DNA of 64,000 nt, taken from Megaustenia siamemsis. Taxonomy: Eukaryota > Mollusca > Gastropoda > Stylommatophora > Ariophantidae. Both the position numbers and the translations under genes were made by a program. This document shows, piece by piece, positions 1 through 11,545 of the stretch (position 1 is its first letter; every line of letters begins with the position of its first letter). Below the pieces are notes generated by a model. The model was not told the origin of the DNA and made no database searches. It was given only the letters and a program-made list of their open reading frames with translations. Location of the stretch: contig JAVIAB010000102.1 in the NCBI GenBank assembly GCA_032433765.1, positions 16,608,732 through 16,672,731 on the forward strand, written 5' to 3'.

Positions 1-136
1 AACAGACAGTTTAAGAGAATAGCTTGGCAGATGGTCAACAACAGAAATGATAAATAGCTGCCGAAATCAAAAGTTTTGGAGAGACATGATCACCTACGCC
101 AGCAGGCCCTGTACTTGGTGATGATTATTTTTGTCT
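1..136 (+). pseudogene. LINE-A fragment, extreme 3' end (RT C-terminus)
   Basis: This is the last part of a non-LTR retrotransposon ORF2, cut by the window edge. Read from base 2 it gives a TDSLRE-stop-LGRWSTTEMINS stretch, then CRNQKFWRDMITYASR, which matches the C-termini of the other LINE-A copies at 6.8, 23.2, 26.4 and 60.0 kb. The in-frame stop at 20-22 replaces a tryptophan codon, so this copy is dead. A short GATGAT remnant after the final stop corresponds to the (GAT)n tail of the family. It is non-functional, and its 5' part lies outside the window. Confidence 0.85.
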
Positions 137-739
137 CCAGTATAAAAACCACCGGAAGCTACTATTCGTGCAGTTTCGTCCAATAAATGTTTGTCTGCAA
201 CACAAGTATTCAGCCCTACCGAAGATAGGTAGAGACTTGCCTTAATTGGAAAGTACAGAAATACAATTTCTTCCCGAGCTGCGATCGTAACCCTATGCTA
301 TAGTCATGAGAACGCCTGCGCGTAAGACATCGTCCACGATAGCTAATTTTTTAGTTACTGAGTGGCAGTGTTCCTAAGCGTTCGGCTTCTCGTGGCAAGC
401 CGCAGTGCCATGGAGTACGTTTTTTTCTGTTGTTTATTTCTAATTTTTTTCTGAGTGCTGTTATACATACCTCTTCCTCCTATGATTCCTTGTCTTGTAG
501 TATACCTGAACGAATGTCTGTTCTATTATATGCTTGACCTATACCTGTATTTTTTCTCTTTGACCATCTGTCTGTTTTATAATATTCCCATCTGTTTGTC
601 TATCTATCATTAAGTGTCTGCAATTATGTTGGTATTTCTATTACTGTAAATTTAGATGTATTTTTCTGTGCGTACAAATGTACGATTTTTTGTGTTTTTA
701 TTGTTTTTAATGTTACAGTAATTCTGTCTATCGCTTTGC
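137..739. other. Intergenic, no gene seen; tRNA-like scrap inside
   Basis: This stretch is T-rich and I see no supported coding region. At 355-418 there is a tRNA-like stretch (GAGTGGCAGTGTTCCTAAGC, then CGGCTTCTCGTGGCAAG) that also occurs at 29768-29820 on the minus strand. It probably belongs to a SINE head. Confidence 0.5.
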
Positions 740-998
740 AATCTCCCTGTACATCTAACTACTCTACCTGTCTGTCTACCTGCCTGTCTGCAGGCACATG
801 TATCTGTCTATCACCTTGTCCGTCTATCTGTTGGTTCACCTGCATATCTACCTGTCGGTTCATTTGTAAATCTACCTGTCCATCTACGCGTCGGTCCACC
901 TGTACATCTACCTGTCCATCTACGGTTCGGTCCATCTGTACATCTATCTATCGGTCCACCTGCACAACTACTTGTCCGTCTACCTACCATTCAAGTTA
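740..998 (+). repeat. Degenerate pyrimidine-rich minisatellite
   Basis: Imperfect copies of a TCTACCTGTC/TCGGTCCACCTGTACA motif recur roughly every 20-40 bases. Stops are absent in one frame only because the motif lacks them. The resulting Cys/Ser/Thr-rich peptide is a by-product and not a gene. Confidence 0.7.
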
Positions 999-1081
999 GT
1001 CCAAGGGTTAAGACTGCGGTCCCAATAAGATGCGAGCTGTAGACACAAAAGGCAACGAAAACCCAAATGAAGATGATAAAG

Positions 1082-1787
<706 letters not shown>

Positions 1788-1998
1788 GGTTAGGGTTAAT
1801 AGATAGGGTTCGATCCCAATCGACGGCTTCCAGGTTCACCCAACCTTAAATGGGTACCGGATTTTCTTCTGGGAAAGTAAAGTGGCATGGACGTAATACC
1901 GACCACATTGCCGAAAAAATCATGTGCTGAAGGTCTGTAAAATGTATGGCCACTAACACTATATTCCCTATACGCCACTTGGCGTGACGGGGCTTTTT
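1788..1998 (+). mobile_element. SINE-1 copy, 5'-truncated
   Basis: The copy starts at the tRNA-like B box (GGTTCGATCCC) and runs through the shared body (GGGTACCGGATTTT, ATCATGTGCTGAAGG) to the terminal hairpin region TACGCCACTTGGCGTGACGG. The A-box half of the head is missing. Full-length relatives are at 15837, 33000 and 50289. I could not find a clear target-site duplication. Confidence 0.85.
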
Positions 1999-2285
1999 AT
2001 TTTATTTTTTTGCTTAATTAAATATTGTACTACTTCCTTGTTATCATTACTAACATTATCATCATTATCATCGTCTTCATCTATTGGGTTCATTACTCAC
2101 TTGGCCGGATCATGACCATCTCTAGAAGTACGCCTAACGGCTAAGAGGAAAACACCCAACCAGCTTGACGTCAGCATTGCGAGCTGGGGCCGTTGTAGGT
2201 AGAATAATCTCAGACGTTAATAGTTGCTATAGCTAAAAACCTCACACTAGTTGGGGATTTTCCGGGGTTTCCCTCTCAGTACTCT
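1999..2285. other. Intergenic, nothing recognised
   Basis: Contains a poly-T stretch and short ATTATCATC runs. No coding or repeat family is identified. Confidence 0.45.
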
Positions 2286-2470
2286 GACTTACTTCTAGAA
2301 ATAGTTATAGTTAGTCGAAAGCCCGATATCACAGAAAACGAATAAAAATCCATAATTGCTCAACCACCCGTGCCAGTGGAATCATTTGAATTAAAACTCA
2401 TCTCATTGAAGGATCCAAACAAAGAAAATCAGCTGCTGTCCCTATCATAGCAGCTACAGCACACGCCAAA
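2286..2470 (-). mobile_element. Family T fragment (degraded)
   Basis: Shares AAAATCCATAATTGCTCAAC and CAGCACACGCCAAAAG with the family T copies at 3.2, 34.8, 46.6 and 59.0 kb. The strand is assigned so that the tail-like end (about 2300, GTTATAGTTAG) is 3'. It is more diverged than the other copies and ends where the 40-bp array begins. Confidence 0.7.
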
Positions 2471-2613
2471 AGTCATACAGTACAAAGTTGTCTATAGGAA
2501 AATTGAAGAAAGTCACACAGTACAAAGTTGTCTATAGGAAAATTGAAGAAAGTCATACAGTACAAAGTTGTCTTTAGGAAAATTGAAGAAAGTCACACAG
2601 TACAAAGTTGTCT
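2471..2613. repeat. 40-bp tandem repeat, about 3.6 copies
   Basis: Units start at 2471, 2511, 2551 and 2591 (AGTCATACAGTACAAAGTTG and so on). Copies differ by single substitutions, for example CATACAG versus CACACAG. The array abuts the family T fragment. Confidence 0.93.
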
Positions 2614-2786
2614 GTAATAGTATTCTGTGGGAGCAGCAGCGTTCAACAGGACGCCCGAGGGTGCAATGGCGCCCTCAACTTAATTTCCTAATTCCCGCGA
2701 CATACTTTCGTGTCCCTAAATTTTACTCAGCCAACTTTAATCTTAGCTAATGTTATAATATTATTAATATTAACATCATTATGTGT
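2614..2786. other. Short intergenic stretch
   Basis: No repeat or coding assignment. Confidence 0.4.
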
Positions 2787-3221
2787 CTTATTCTTGGTAT
2801 CACCTGCAAGGTCAAGGTGACAAATGTGGAGGTCCGTACTCACACAGACCTCCCGAACATCTACACGCTGCTCAAACAACGTAAGCTACGCTGGCGTGGC
2901 CACTTACACCGTATGAATGATGGCGGCATACGAAAAGATATACTTTATCGAGAACTAGCTGATGGATACATAATTAGGAGGCTCCTAAAACTTCGATTTG
3001 TCTAAACTTGACATGAAGACTCTAAACATAAACCCTGCAGTGTGGGAAGAAATAGCTACAGACCGCAATCTTTGGAAACACAATCTAAAGGTCCAGCTCA
3101 AACACGAAGTAGACAAATTCGTTGAACAAGAGAATACACCGGGGGGGGGGGGGAGAAAAAAATAACATTTCTAGGGGCGCTGGAAAATTAATAGTCAATT
3201 ATGAGTGACGGAGATTAGTAC
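2787..3221 (+). pseudogene. LINE-B fragment, ORF2 C-terminus and 3' end
   Basis: This is the post-RT C-terminus of a jockey-like non-LTR retrotransposon. The first part reads VTNVEVRTHTDLPNIYTLL, then LRWRGHLHRMNDGGIRKDIL and YRELADG. It breaks near 3000 and resumes after a frameshift as MKTLNINPAVWEEIATDRNL, WKHNLK and VDKFVEQENT. The end (ISR..GKLIVNYE-like, then GACGGAGATTAGTA) corresponds to the terminus seen intact at 49334-49362. A 13-base G run sits at about 3140-3153. Stops and frameshifts make it a dead copy. Family T starts directly after it. Confidence 0.85.
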
Positions 3222-3806
3222 AATATTATTATTGTTGTTATTTGGTTATGGTTATAGGAGGCCTCTGCAAACGAATTAAAATCCATAATTGCTCAACCGC
3301 CCGTGCCAGCGTAATCATCCGAATTAATATCTCATCTCCCAAACAAAGAAAGGTAACTGCAGTCCCCATCGTAGCAGTCTCAGCACACGCCAAAAGACAC
3401 AAGGCAAAACCACGCAGAAAGTGTACACAGCCAACGGTTCCCTGTCATACGATGTCATCACTCATCGTAAACAATTTGAATATTGGAACATGATCAAAAC
3501 GGATGAAACACACAGCTCACGGAGTGCACAGAGCACTTAACTCAGTAGCTCCTGCGACAAGCCGGACTTTGAATATGAGGAAACTGCAACAAGGAACACG
3601 TTTCATTCATAGCCTTCAATTGTTCCCGCCGCCTATCCACCATATACCGGAAGTTCACGTCCTCTTGAAAATGATGATCGTCGTATTTTTTAAAAAAGTA
3701 TAGCGCTTGATGATGTTAGGCCCTCGTTGTTGACTCCAATTCTGACCATATAAACACACAGTTAGTCGTCAGATTATCCCCGTCGCACATCAAACAACAG
3801 ATCTTA
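3222..3806 (-). mobile_element. Family T, long copy
   Basis: Almost collinear with the plus-strand copy at 43286-43880 over about 590 bases, and with shorter copies at 34.8, 46.6 and 59.0 kb. The common end (GGTTATGGTTATAGGAGGCC) is the 3' end when read on the minus strand, giving a CATAACCATAACC-type tail. The other end varies between copies, as expected of 5' truncation. No conserved ORF was found. A possible short duplication (AGATTAGTAC at 3212, AGATTAGCGTAC at 3807) flanks it, but with a 2-bp difference. Confidence 0.75.
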
Positions 3807-3952
3807 AGATTAGCGTACGGCCGGTTGTCAGGCGTGATCTTGTCAACTGTAAGTGTCTTCAAACTGTGTTGTTGGTTTTGTTCCTCAATGAGATCATAGC
3901 AACATGGACAAATACAAATTAACTTAAGAACATTTGCACAACATGGACCTTT

Positions 3953-4166
3953 TTATTGTTGTTATTGTTATTATTGTTATTGTTATTATTGTTATTATTG
4001 TTATTGTTATTATTGTTATTGTTATTATCATTGTTATTTTTATTGTTATTATTGTTATTGTTATTGTTATTATTGTTATTATTGTTATTGTTATTGTTAT
4101 TATTGTTATTGTTATTGTTATTGTTATTATTGTTATTGTTATTGTTATTGTTATTGTTATTGTTAT
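3953..4166. repeat. (TTATTG)n-type microsatellite
   Basis: Interspersed TTATTG and TTATTATTG units run for about 214 bases. Long open frames on both strands (poly-Leu, Val/Ile, poly-Asn) come from the period being a multiple of three. Confidence 0.97.
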
Positions 4167-4398
4167 GACCGCAATAGTGACTTGACACCCGGCTCTCCGC
4201 CGTCAGATGTCACCTACATATAGACACGTTTGATAGTGCAGCTGTAGAGCTCATCTGGTTAGGGCGATGTTGAGAGTTTTCTTTTTCCATTATCTTGTGC
4301 CGTGTAGCGTCGAGAGATGAGGAATGGGTAATGTTCTTATCCCCGCTAATTGTGTAGCTTTAGTTGTTGGTACATCGAATTTATTTAATGTCTCTTTG
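4167..4398. other. Intergenic, nothing recognised
   Basis: No coding or repeat family identified. Confidence 0.4.
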
Positions 4399-4407
4399 AT
4401 CCCATCT

Positions 4408-4730
4408 GGGGACTGGTTGGTCTGCAGGCAAGACGCCGGACTCGAGACAGAGAGGTTGTGAGTTCAAATCCCGGCTCCCCGCATTGGGATTTTTATCTAT
4501 GATTTCTCTCTGCGGCAACCACCCCTGGTCTCAGCAGCGAGGCCCGGCTTGAAACGTCAATTACTCATCGACGAAAAAAATATAAGTACCTCCGAAGACG
4601 GAGATATTTGCCTGTGCGGCGAAGGACCCCTGTGCACACGGCTGCCAGGGAAAAATGGATTAACCCGCAAAATTCAGTTCCTAGTCTCTAGGGACTTCGT
4701 CAGAGGTAAAAGCTGGCGAACGAAACAAAA
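4408..4730 (+). mobile_element. SINE-2 copy with tRNA-like head, type 1
   Basis: A 9-bp direct repeat, ATCCCATCT (4399-4407 and 4731-4739), bounds this element. The head resembles a tRNA: A-box region GGACTGGTTGGTCTGCAGGC, then B box GAGTTCAAATCCCGGC, giving an RNA polymerase III internal promoter by family analogy. The body (AGTACCTCCGAAGACGGAG, CGCAAAATTCAGTTCC, GACTTCGTCAGAGG) and the GAACGAAAC tail match the copy at 31111-31361. The head of that copy is different. Confidence 0.85.
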
Positions 4731-4772
4731 ATCCCATCTTTCCATCTCTTTCTAGGTTTATCCTTTTATTCT

Positions 4773-5255
4773 ATCATCATCATCAAGTACCGGGCCTAAT
4801 GGCGTAGGTGATCATGTCTCTCCACAACTTTCGATCTCGGTAGCTATTTATCATTTCTGTTGTTGACCTTCTGCCAAGCCATTCTCTAAGCTGTATGTTA
4901 TTTTTTCTCTTTGCTTCCCTCTATCTCTTCATCCCTCAATTTTTCCAGTTGTTACAATTTATTCCAGTTGTTCTCTTCTCATTACATTGCCAAAAAAATG
5001 ATGATTGTTTCTTCCTAATATTGGAAATTAGCTCTCTTTTTGCTTTGACCTCTCTCATAACCTCTTCATTACTCTTCTTAGCTGTCCATGGTACTCTCAA
5101 CATTTTTCTGTAAAACCACATTTCTACAGACTCCAGTGATTTCCATGTCTGTTGTCCTGTTGTCCACGACTCGCATCTGTATATTAAGACTGGCTCTACG
5201 TAACATTTAAGAACTCTCTTTCTTGTTTCTATTGTCAAAAATGGATTGCATTTTA
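4773..5255 (-). pseudogene. LINE-A fragment, RT C-terminal part
   Basis: Read on the minus strand this gives KCNPFLTIETRKRVLKCYVE, then ESWTTGQQTWKSLESVEMWF, TAKKSNEEVMREVKAKRELI and SNIRKKQSSFF. After a frameshift it continues to the GKIEGRRD-type end and a (GAT)4 tail at 4773-4785. The catalytic RT core is absent (5' truncation near 5255). LINE-D sequence lies directly upstream on the same strand. Confidence 0.88.
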
Positions 5256-5284
5256 CTTTATAGCCGGATGTTTTCATGTTATAC

Positions 5285-5515
5285 GCTCAAGCTGCAGGTT
5301 GGTTGGGATTCATTCTGGCCAGATGGCTCAATTCTAAACCATCTGATCGTTTATTGTTGCACATTTTCAATAACTGGCGTTACACCAATCATTTCTGTCA
5401 ATGCCTTATTTTAATGTTATCTCTTCTAGTTTTGTTTACAGCTTTTCTTAGACATTTCATTTCTTCTTTTTCTTCATTAAATGCCATACGTTCACCAATA
5501 TAATCCATTAGGTTG
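5285..5515 (-). pseudogene. LINE-D fragment
   Basis: The minus strand near 5300-5345 reads HLARMNPNQPA, matching HLVRMNPHQSPSRAFF in the TSD-bounded LINE-D at 31534-31849. The upstream part (KAVNKTRRDNIKIRH, then stops) looks like the preceding RT C-terminal region. There are several stops and it is a short remnant. Confidence 0.6.
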
Positions 5516-5760
5516 TTTTGAGAGCTTTCAAACATAGACTGTAACAGGAGAATAGCCCAGGGAATCATCATTACCCCGTTATGCCGCCCCATTTAAATTA
5601 TCCAGAAGCTAATGGGCCGAAACACATTCTTCGTGAGGTCCATTTGGGGATCATGTTGCTTGATGTTGCAAAACTCTAGAGTTTACTTTTATTAGCTGAA
5701 ATGGGGGAGTGGGGTGGGGGGTGGGGAGTGGTAAGTAGCGCAACTCAGGTTGTTTCTTTA
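5516..5760. other. Intergenic with G-rich cluster
   Basis: The only notable feature is four G runs of four to six bases between 5703 and 5727, on the plus strand. Confidence 0.5.
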
Positions 5761-5787
5761 AGTTCAGGGTTTGTTTTATTCAAGTTT

Positions 5788-6886
5788 GGTAGTTAGTCCC
5801 AACAGATCTATATCTATGTTTCATAGATTACACCAATGCATTTGAAAAAGTAAAGCACCAATAAGTAATCAACATTTTAGAAGGCATAAACGTAGACAGC
5901 AAAGATCTAAGAATAATAAAGAACATGTACTGGCAACAAATAGCGGCCATAAGAACTGGAAATCAGTTGGGAGCGTTTCAAAAAAAACCTTAGTGTTAGG
6001 CATGGTTGTGTGCTGTCACCAGATTTGTTTAATATTTATAGTGGGATTATTTTAAGATCCATAAGGGACATGCCTGGAATAACAATTGGAGGTCATAATA
6101 TAAGTAACCTCATGTATGCTGATGATAGAGTCTTAATCGCTAAGAGTGAAAATGAGTTACAAGAAATGTTAGACATTATAGTGAAAGAAAGCAAAAATAA
6201 AGGACTCAGCCTTAATAGCAAAAAGACAGAAGTAATAGTAACAAGAAAGAAAAAGACATCACCGCAATGTACAATAAAGACAAGTGGAACAATATTAAAA
6301 CAGGTAAATGAATTTAAATATTTGGGAACTTTGTTAACCTCAGACGGAAGATGTACAAAAGAGGTGAGATGCAGAATGGCTCTGGCAAAAGCAGCTTTCC
6401 AAAAAATGAGGAAGATAAGGTGCAATCAATTGTTGACAATAGAAACAAGAAAAAAAGAATTCTTGGATGTTATATAGGGTCAGTCTTAAAATATGGATGT
6501 GAATCATGGACAATAGGACAACAGACAAGAAAATCACTGGAGTCTGTAGAAATGTGGTTTTACAGAAGATTGTTGAGAATACCATGGACAGCTAAGAAGA
6601 GAATGAAAACGTTATGAGAAAGGCCAAAGCAAAGAGAGAGCTAACATCCGATGTTAGGAAGAAACAATCATCATGTTTTTTGGCCATGTAATGAGAAGGG
6701 AACAGCTGGAATATATTGTAACAACTGGAAAAATTGAGGGACGAAGAGATAAAGGGAAGCAAAGAGAAAAGATACCAGACAGTTTAAGAGAATGGCTTGC
6801 CAGAAGATCAATAATAGAAATGATAAATAACTGTCGAGATCGAAAGTTGTGGAGAGACTTGACCACTTACGCCAGCAGGCATGGCA

Positions 6887-6937
<51 letters not shown>

Positions 6938-6958
6938 GTGCAAACATGATTTTTTTTT
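5788..6958 (+). pseudogene. LINE-A copy with reverse transcriptase domain (most complete)
   Basis: Encodes the palm and C-terminal regions of a non-LTR retrotransposon reverse transcriptase, which copies its RNA at a nicked genomic site. In order: motif A region FIDYTNAFEKVKH (about 5818-5859, followed by a stop), SVRHGCVLSPDLFNIY (from 5991), catalytic YADD at 6115-6126, FKYLGTLLTSDGRC, MRKIRCNQLLTIETRKK, ESWTIGQQTRKSLESVEMWF, FGHVMRREQLEYIVTTGKIE and CRDRKLWRDLTTYASRHGI. A (GAT)n tail lies at about 6890-6936. Frameshifts occur near 6450 (poly-A), 6602 and 6673, so it cannot make a full protein. A 27-base direct repeat (25/27 identical; 5761-5787 and 6959-6985) flanks it and looks like a diverged target-site duplication. 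Confidence 0.92.
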
Positions 6959-6985
6959 AGTTCAGTGTTTGATTTATTCAAGTTT

Positions 6986-7143
6986 TGTGTATGTCATTCG
7001 GAGAGATGTTCAGGAGAACACCAATATTTTCAGTTTAGAATTTGAGCTTCGTCTATATGCAGCTCCGCTGACGTCACACTTGAGTGAATGGCTGTCCTGA
7101 TTGTGGCTCATCGCACTACTTTGATCTTCTGCTGAAGAAAAAC
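6986..7143. other. Short spacer before satellite
   Basis: No feature recognised. Confidence 0.4.
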
Positions 7144-9790
7144 TCTTCACCCACAGACTGACCGTACTTTCACAAGCTGTCATCTCTCTAGTTCACCCAC
7201 AGACTGACCGTACTTTCGCAGGCTGTCATCTCTCTAGTTCACCCACAGACTGACCGTACTTTCACAAGCTGTCATCTCTCTAGTTCACCCACAGACTCAC
7301 CGTACTTTCACCAGCTGTCATCTCTCTAGTTCACCCACAGACTGACCGTACTTTTACCAGCTGTCATCTCTCTAGTTCACTCAATTACTGACCGTACTTA
7401 CACCAGCTGTCATCTCTCTAGTTCACCCACAGACTGACCGTACTTTCACAAGCTGTCATCTCTCTAGTTCACCCACAGACTGACCGTACTTACACCAACT
7501 GTCATCTCTCTAGTTCACCCACAGACTGACCGTACTTTCACAAACTGTCATCTCTCTAGTTCACCCACAGACGGACCGTACTTTCACAAGCTCTCATCTC
7601 TCTAGTTCACCCACAGACTGACCGTACTTTCACAGGCTGTCATCTCTCTAGTTCACCCACAGACTGACCGTACTTTCACAGGCTGTAATCTCTCTAGTTC
7701 ACCCACAGACTGACCGTACTTTCACAGGCTGTCATCTCTCTAGTTCACCCACAGACTGACCGTACTTTCGCAGGCTGTCATCTCTCTAGTTCACCCACAG
7801 ACTGACCGTACTTTCACAAGCTGTCATCTCTCTAGTTCACACACAGACTGACCGTACTTTCGCAAGCTGTCATCTCTCTAGTTCACCCACAGACTGACCG
7901 TACTTTCGCAGGCTGTCATCTCTCTAGTTCACCCACAGACTGACCGTACTTTCGCAGGCTGTCATCTCTCTAGTTCACCCACAGACTGACCGTACTTTCG
8001 CAGGCTGTCATCTCTCTAGTTCACCCACAGACTGACCGTACTTTCACAGGCTGTCATCTCTCTAGTTCACCCACAGACTGACCGTACTTTCACAAGCTGT
8101 CATCTCTCTAGTTCACCCACAGAATGACCGTACTTTCACAGGCTGCCATCTCTCTAGTTCACCCACAGACTGACCGTACTTACACCAGCTGTCATCTCTC
8201 TAGTTCACCCACAGACTGACCGTACTTACACCAGCTGTCATCTCTCTAGTTCACCCACAGACTAACCGTACTTACACCAGCTGTCACCTCTCTAGTTCAC
8301 CCACAGACTGACCGTACTTACACCAGCTGTCATCTCTCTAGTTCACCCACAGACTGACCGTACTTTCACAGGCTGTCATCTCTCTAGTTCACCGACAGAC
8401 TGACCGTACTTTCACAAGCTGTCATCTCTCTAGTTCACCCACAGACTGACCGTACTTTCACAGGCTGTCATCTCTCTAGTTCACCCACAGACTGACCGTA
8501 CTTTCGCAAGCTGTCATCTCTCTAGTTCACCCACAGACTGACCGTACTTTCACAGGCTGTCATCTCTCTAGTTCACCCACAGACTGACCGTACTTTCACA
8601 GGCTGTAATCTCTCTAGTTCACCCACAGACTGACCGTACTTTTGCAGGCTGTCATCTCTCTAGTTCACCCACAGACTGACCGTACTTTCACAAGCTGTCA
8701 TCTCTCTAGTTCACCCACAGACTGACCGTACTTTCACAAGCTGTCATCTCTCTAGTTCACCCACAGACTCACCGTACTTTCACAAGCTGGCTGTCATCTC
8801 TCTAGTTCATTCTCAGACTGACCGTTCTTTCACAAGCTGGCTGTCATCTCACTAGTTCACTCACAGACTGACCGTACTTTCACAAGCTGTCATCTCTTTA
8901 GTTCACCCACAGACTGACCGTACTTTCACAAACTGGCTGTCATCTCACTAGTTCACTCACAGACTGACCGTACTTTCACCAGCTGTCATCTCTTTAGTTC
9001 ACCCACAGACTGACCGTACTTTCACCAGCTGTCATCTCTCTAGTTCACCCGCAGACTGACCGTACTTTCACAAACTGTCATCTCTCTAGTTCACCCACAG
9101 ACTGACCGTACTTTCACAAACTGTCATCTCTCTAGTTCACCCACAGACTGACCGTACTTTCACAAGGGTTCATCTCTCTAGTTCACCCACAGACTGACCG
9201 TACTTTCACAAGCTGCCATCTCTCTAATTCACCCAATGACTGACCGTACTTTCACAAACTGTCATCACTCTAGTTCACCCACAGACTCACCGTACTTTCA
9301 CCAGCTGTCATCTCTCTAGTTCACCCAATGACTAACCGTACTTTCACAAGCTGTCATCTCTCTAGTTCACCCACAAACTGACCGTAGTTTCATCCACTGT
9401 CACCTCTCTAGTTCACCCACAGACTCACCGTACTTTCACCAGCTGTCATCTCTCTAGTTCACCCAATGACTAACCGTACTTTCACCAGCTGTCATCTCTC
9501 TAGTTCACCCACAGACTGACCGTACTTTCACAAGCTGTCATCTCTCTAGTTCACCCACAGACTGACCGTACTTTCACAAGCTGTCATCTCTCTAGTTCAC
9601 CCACAGACTGACCGTACTTTCACAAGCTGCCATCTCTCTAATTCACCCAATGACTGACCGTACTTTCACAAACTGTCATCTCTCTAGTTCACCCACAGAC
9701 TCACCGTACTTTCACCAGCTGTCATCTCTCTAGTTCACCCAATGACTAACCGTACTTTCACAAGCTGTCATCTCTCTAGTTCACCCACAA
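7144..9790. repeat. 46-bp satellite, class 1 block
   Basis: Period 46 bases; key segments are TTCACCCACAGACTGACCG, TACTTTCACAAGCTG and TCATCTCTCTAG. About 57 units. Variants include TTTCGCAGG, TTACACCAG, and CAATGACTAACCG. Near 8790-8940 several units gain a 4-base CTGG insertion (AAGCTGGCTG). A nine-unit segment is duplicated at an offset of 414 bases (for example 9211 versus 9625). No ORF is meaningful here, since 46 is not a multiple of three. Confidence 0.97.
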
Positions 9791-11545
9791 ACTGACCGTA
9801 GCTCCATCCACTGTCACCTCTCTAGTTCACCCACAAACTGACCGTAGCTCCATCCACTGTCATCTCTCTATTTCACCCACAGACTGACCGTAGCTCCATC
9901 CACTGTCACCTCTCTAGTTCACCCACAAACTGACCGTAGCTCCATCCACTGTCACCTCTCACAAACTGACCGTAGCTCCATCCACTGTCACCTCTCTAGT
10001 TCACCCACAGACTGACCGTAGCTCCATCCACTGTCACCTCTCTAGTTCACCCACAGACTGACCGTAGCTCCATCCACTGTCATCTCTCTAGTTCACCCAC
10101 AAACTGACCGTAGCTCCATCCACTGTCATCTCTCTAGTTCACCCACAAACTGACCGTAGCTCCATCCACTGTCACCTCTCTAGTTCACCCAAAAACTGAC
10201 CGTAGCTCCATCCACTGTCACCTCTCTAGTTCACCCACAGACTGACCGTAGCTCCATCCACTGTCATCTCTCTAGTTCACCCACAGACTGACCGTAGCTC
10301 CATCCACTGTCACCTCTCTAGTTCACCCGGCGACTGACCGTAGCTCCATCCACTGTCACCTCTCTAGTTCACCCACAAACTGACCGTAGCTCCATCCACT
10401 GTCACCTCTCTAGTTCACCCACAGACTGACCGTAGCTCCATCCACTGTCACCTCTCTAGTTCACCCACAGACTGACCGTAGCTCCATCCACTGTCATCTC
10501 TCTAGTTCACCCACAAACTGACCGTAGCTCCATCCACTGTCATCTCTCTAGTTCACCCACAAACTGACCGTAGCTCCATCCACTGTCACCTCTCTAGTTC
10601 ACCCACAGACTGACCGTAGCTCCATCCACTGTCATCTCTCTAGTTCACCCACAAACTGACCGTAGCTCCATCCACTGTCATCTCTCTAGTTCACCCACAA
10701 ACTGACCGTAGCTCCATCCACTGTCACCTCTCTAGTTCACCCAATGACTAACCGTACTTTCACCAGCTGTCATCTCTCTAGTTCACCCACAAACTGACCG
10801 TAGCTCCATCCACTGTCACCTCTCTAGTTCACTCACAGACTGACCTTAGCTCCATCCACTGTCATCTCTCTAGTTCACCCACAAACTGACCGTAGCTCCA
10901 TCCACTGTCACCTCTATAGTTCACCCACAGACTGACCGTAGCTCCATCCACTGTCACCTCTCTAATTCACCCGGCGACTGATCGTAGCTCCATCCACTGT
11001 CACCTCTCTAGTTCACCCACAAACTGACCGTAGCTCCATCCACTGTCACCTCTCTAGTTCACCCACAAACTGACCGTAGCTCCATCCACTGTCACCTCTC
11101 TAGTTCACCCACAAACTGACCGTAGCTCCATCCACTGTCACCTCTCTAGTTCACCCACAGACTGACCGTAGCTCCATCCACTGTCACCTCTCTAGTTCAC
11201 CCACAGACTGACCGTAGCTCCATCCACTGCCACCTCTCTAGTTCACCCACAGACTGACCGTAGCTCCATCCACTGTCACCTCTCTAGTTCACCCGGCGAC
11301 TGACCGTAGCTCCATCCACTGTCATCTCTCTAGTTCACCCACAAACTGACCGTAGTTTCTTCCACTGTCACCTCTCTAGTTCACCCACAGACTGACCGTA
11401 GCTCCATCCACTGTCACCTCTCTAGTTCACCCACAAACTGACCGTAGCTCCATCCACTGTCACCTCTCTAGTTCACCCGGCGACTGACCGTAGCTCCATC
11501 CACTATCATCTCTCTAATTCCCACAATGACTGACTACCCTCCATC
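9791..11545. repeat. 46-bp satellite, class 2 block
   Basis: Same 46-base period and same GTTCACCCACA..CTGACCG half as class 1, but the variable half is GTAGCTCCATCCACTGTCAC. About 38 units. A lone class 1 unit (AATGACTAACCGTACTTTCA) is embedded near 10741-10765. The GGCGACTGA variant recurs at 10327, 10971, 11293 and 11477, at spacings of exact multiples of 46. The array decays after 11500. Confidence 0.97.

Noticed and set aside
3242..3360. Alternative family T frame starting MEGxGIT with a splice-donor-like end
   Set aside because: Looks protein-like over about 36 codons, but it ends at once in stops and has no supporting exon. Too little to claim.
3242..3493. Possible conserved protein in family T (KIHNCSTARAS, AKRHKAKPRRK)
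   Set aside because: The frame is open in three copies but broken in the 46.6 kb copy, and the inferred sense strand is the opposite one. The similarity is explained by shared DNA descent.
5788..6958. Functional reverse transcriptase gene
   Set aside because: YADD is present, but an early stop after motif A and at least three frameshifts prevent a full protein.
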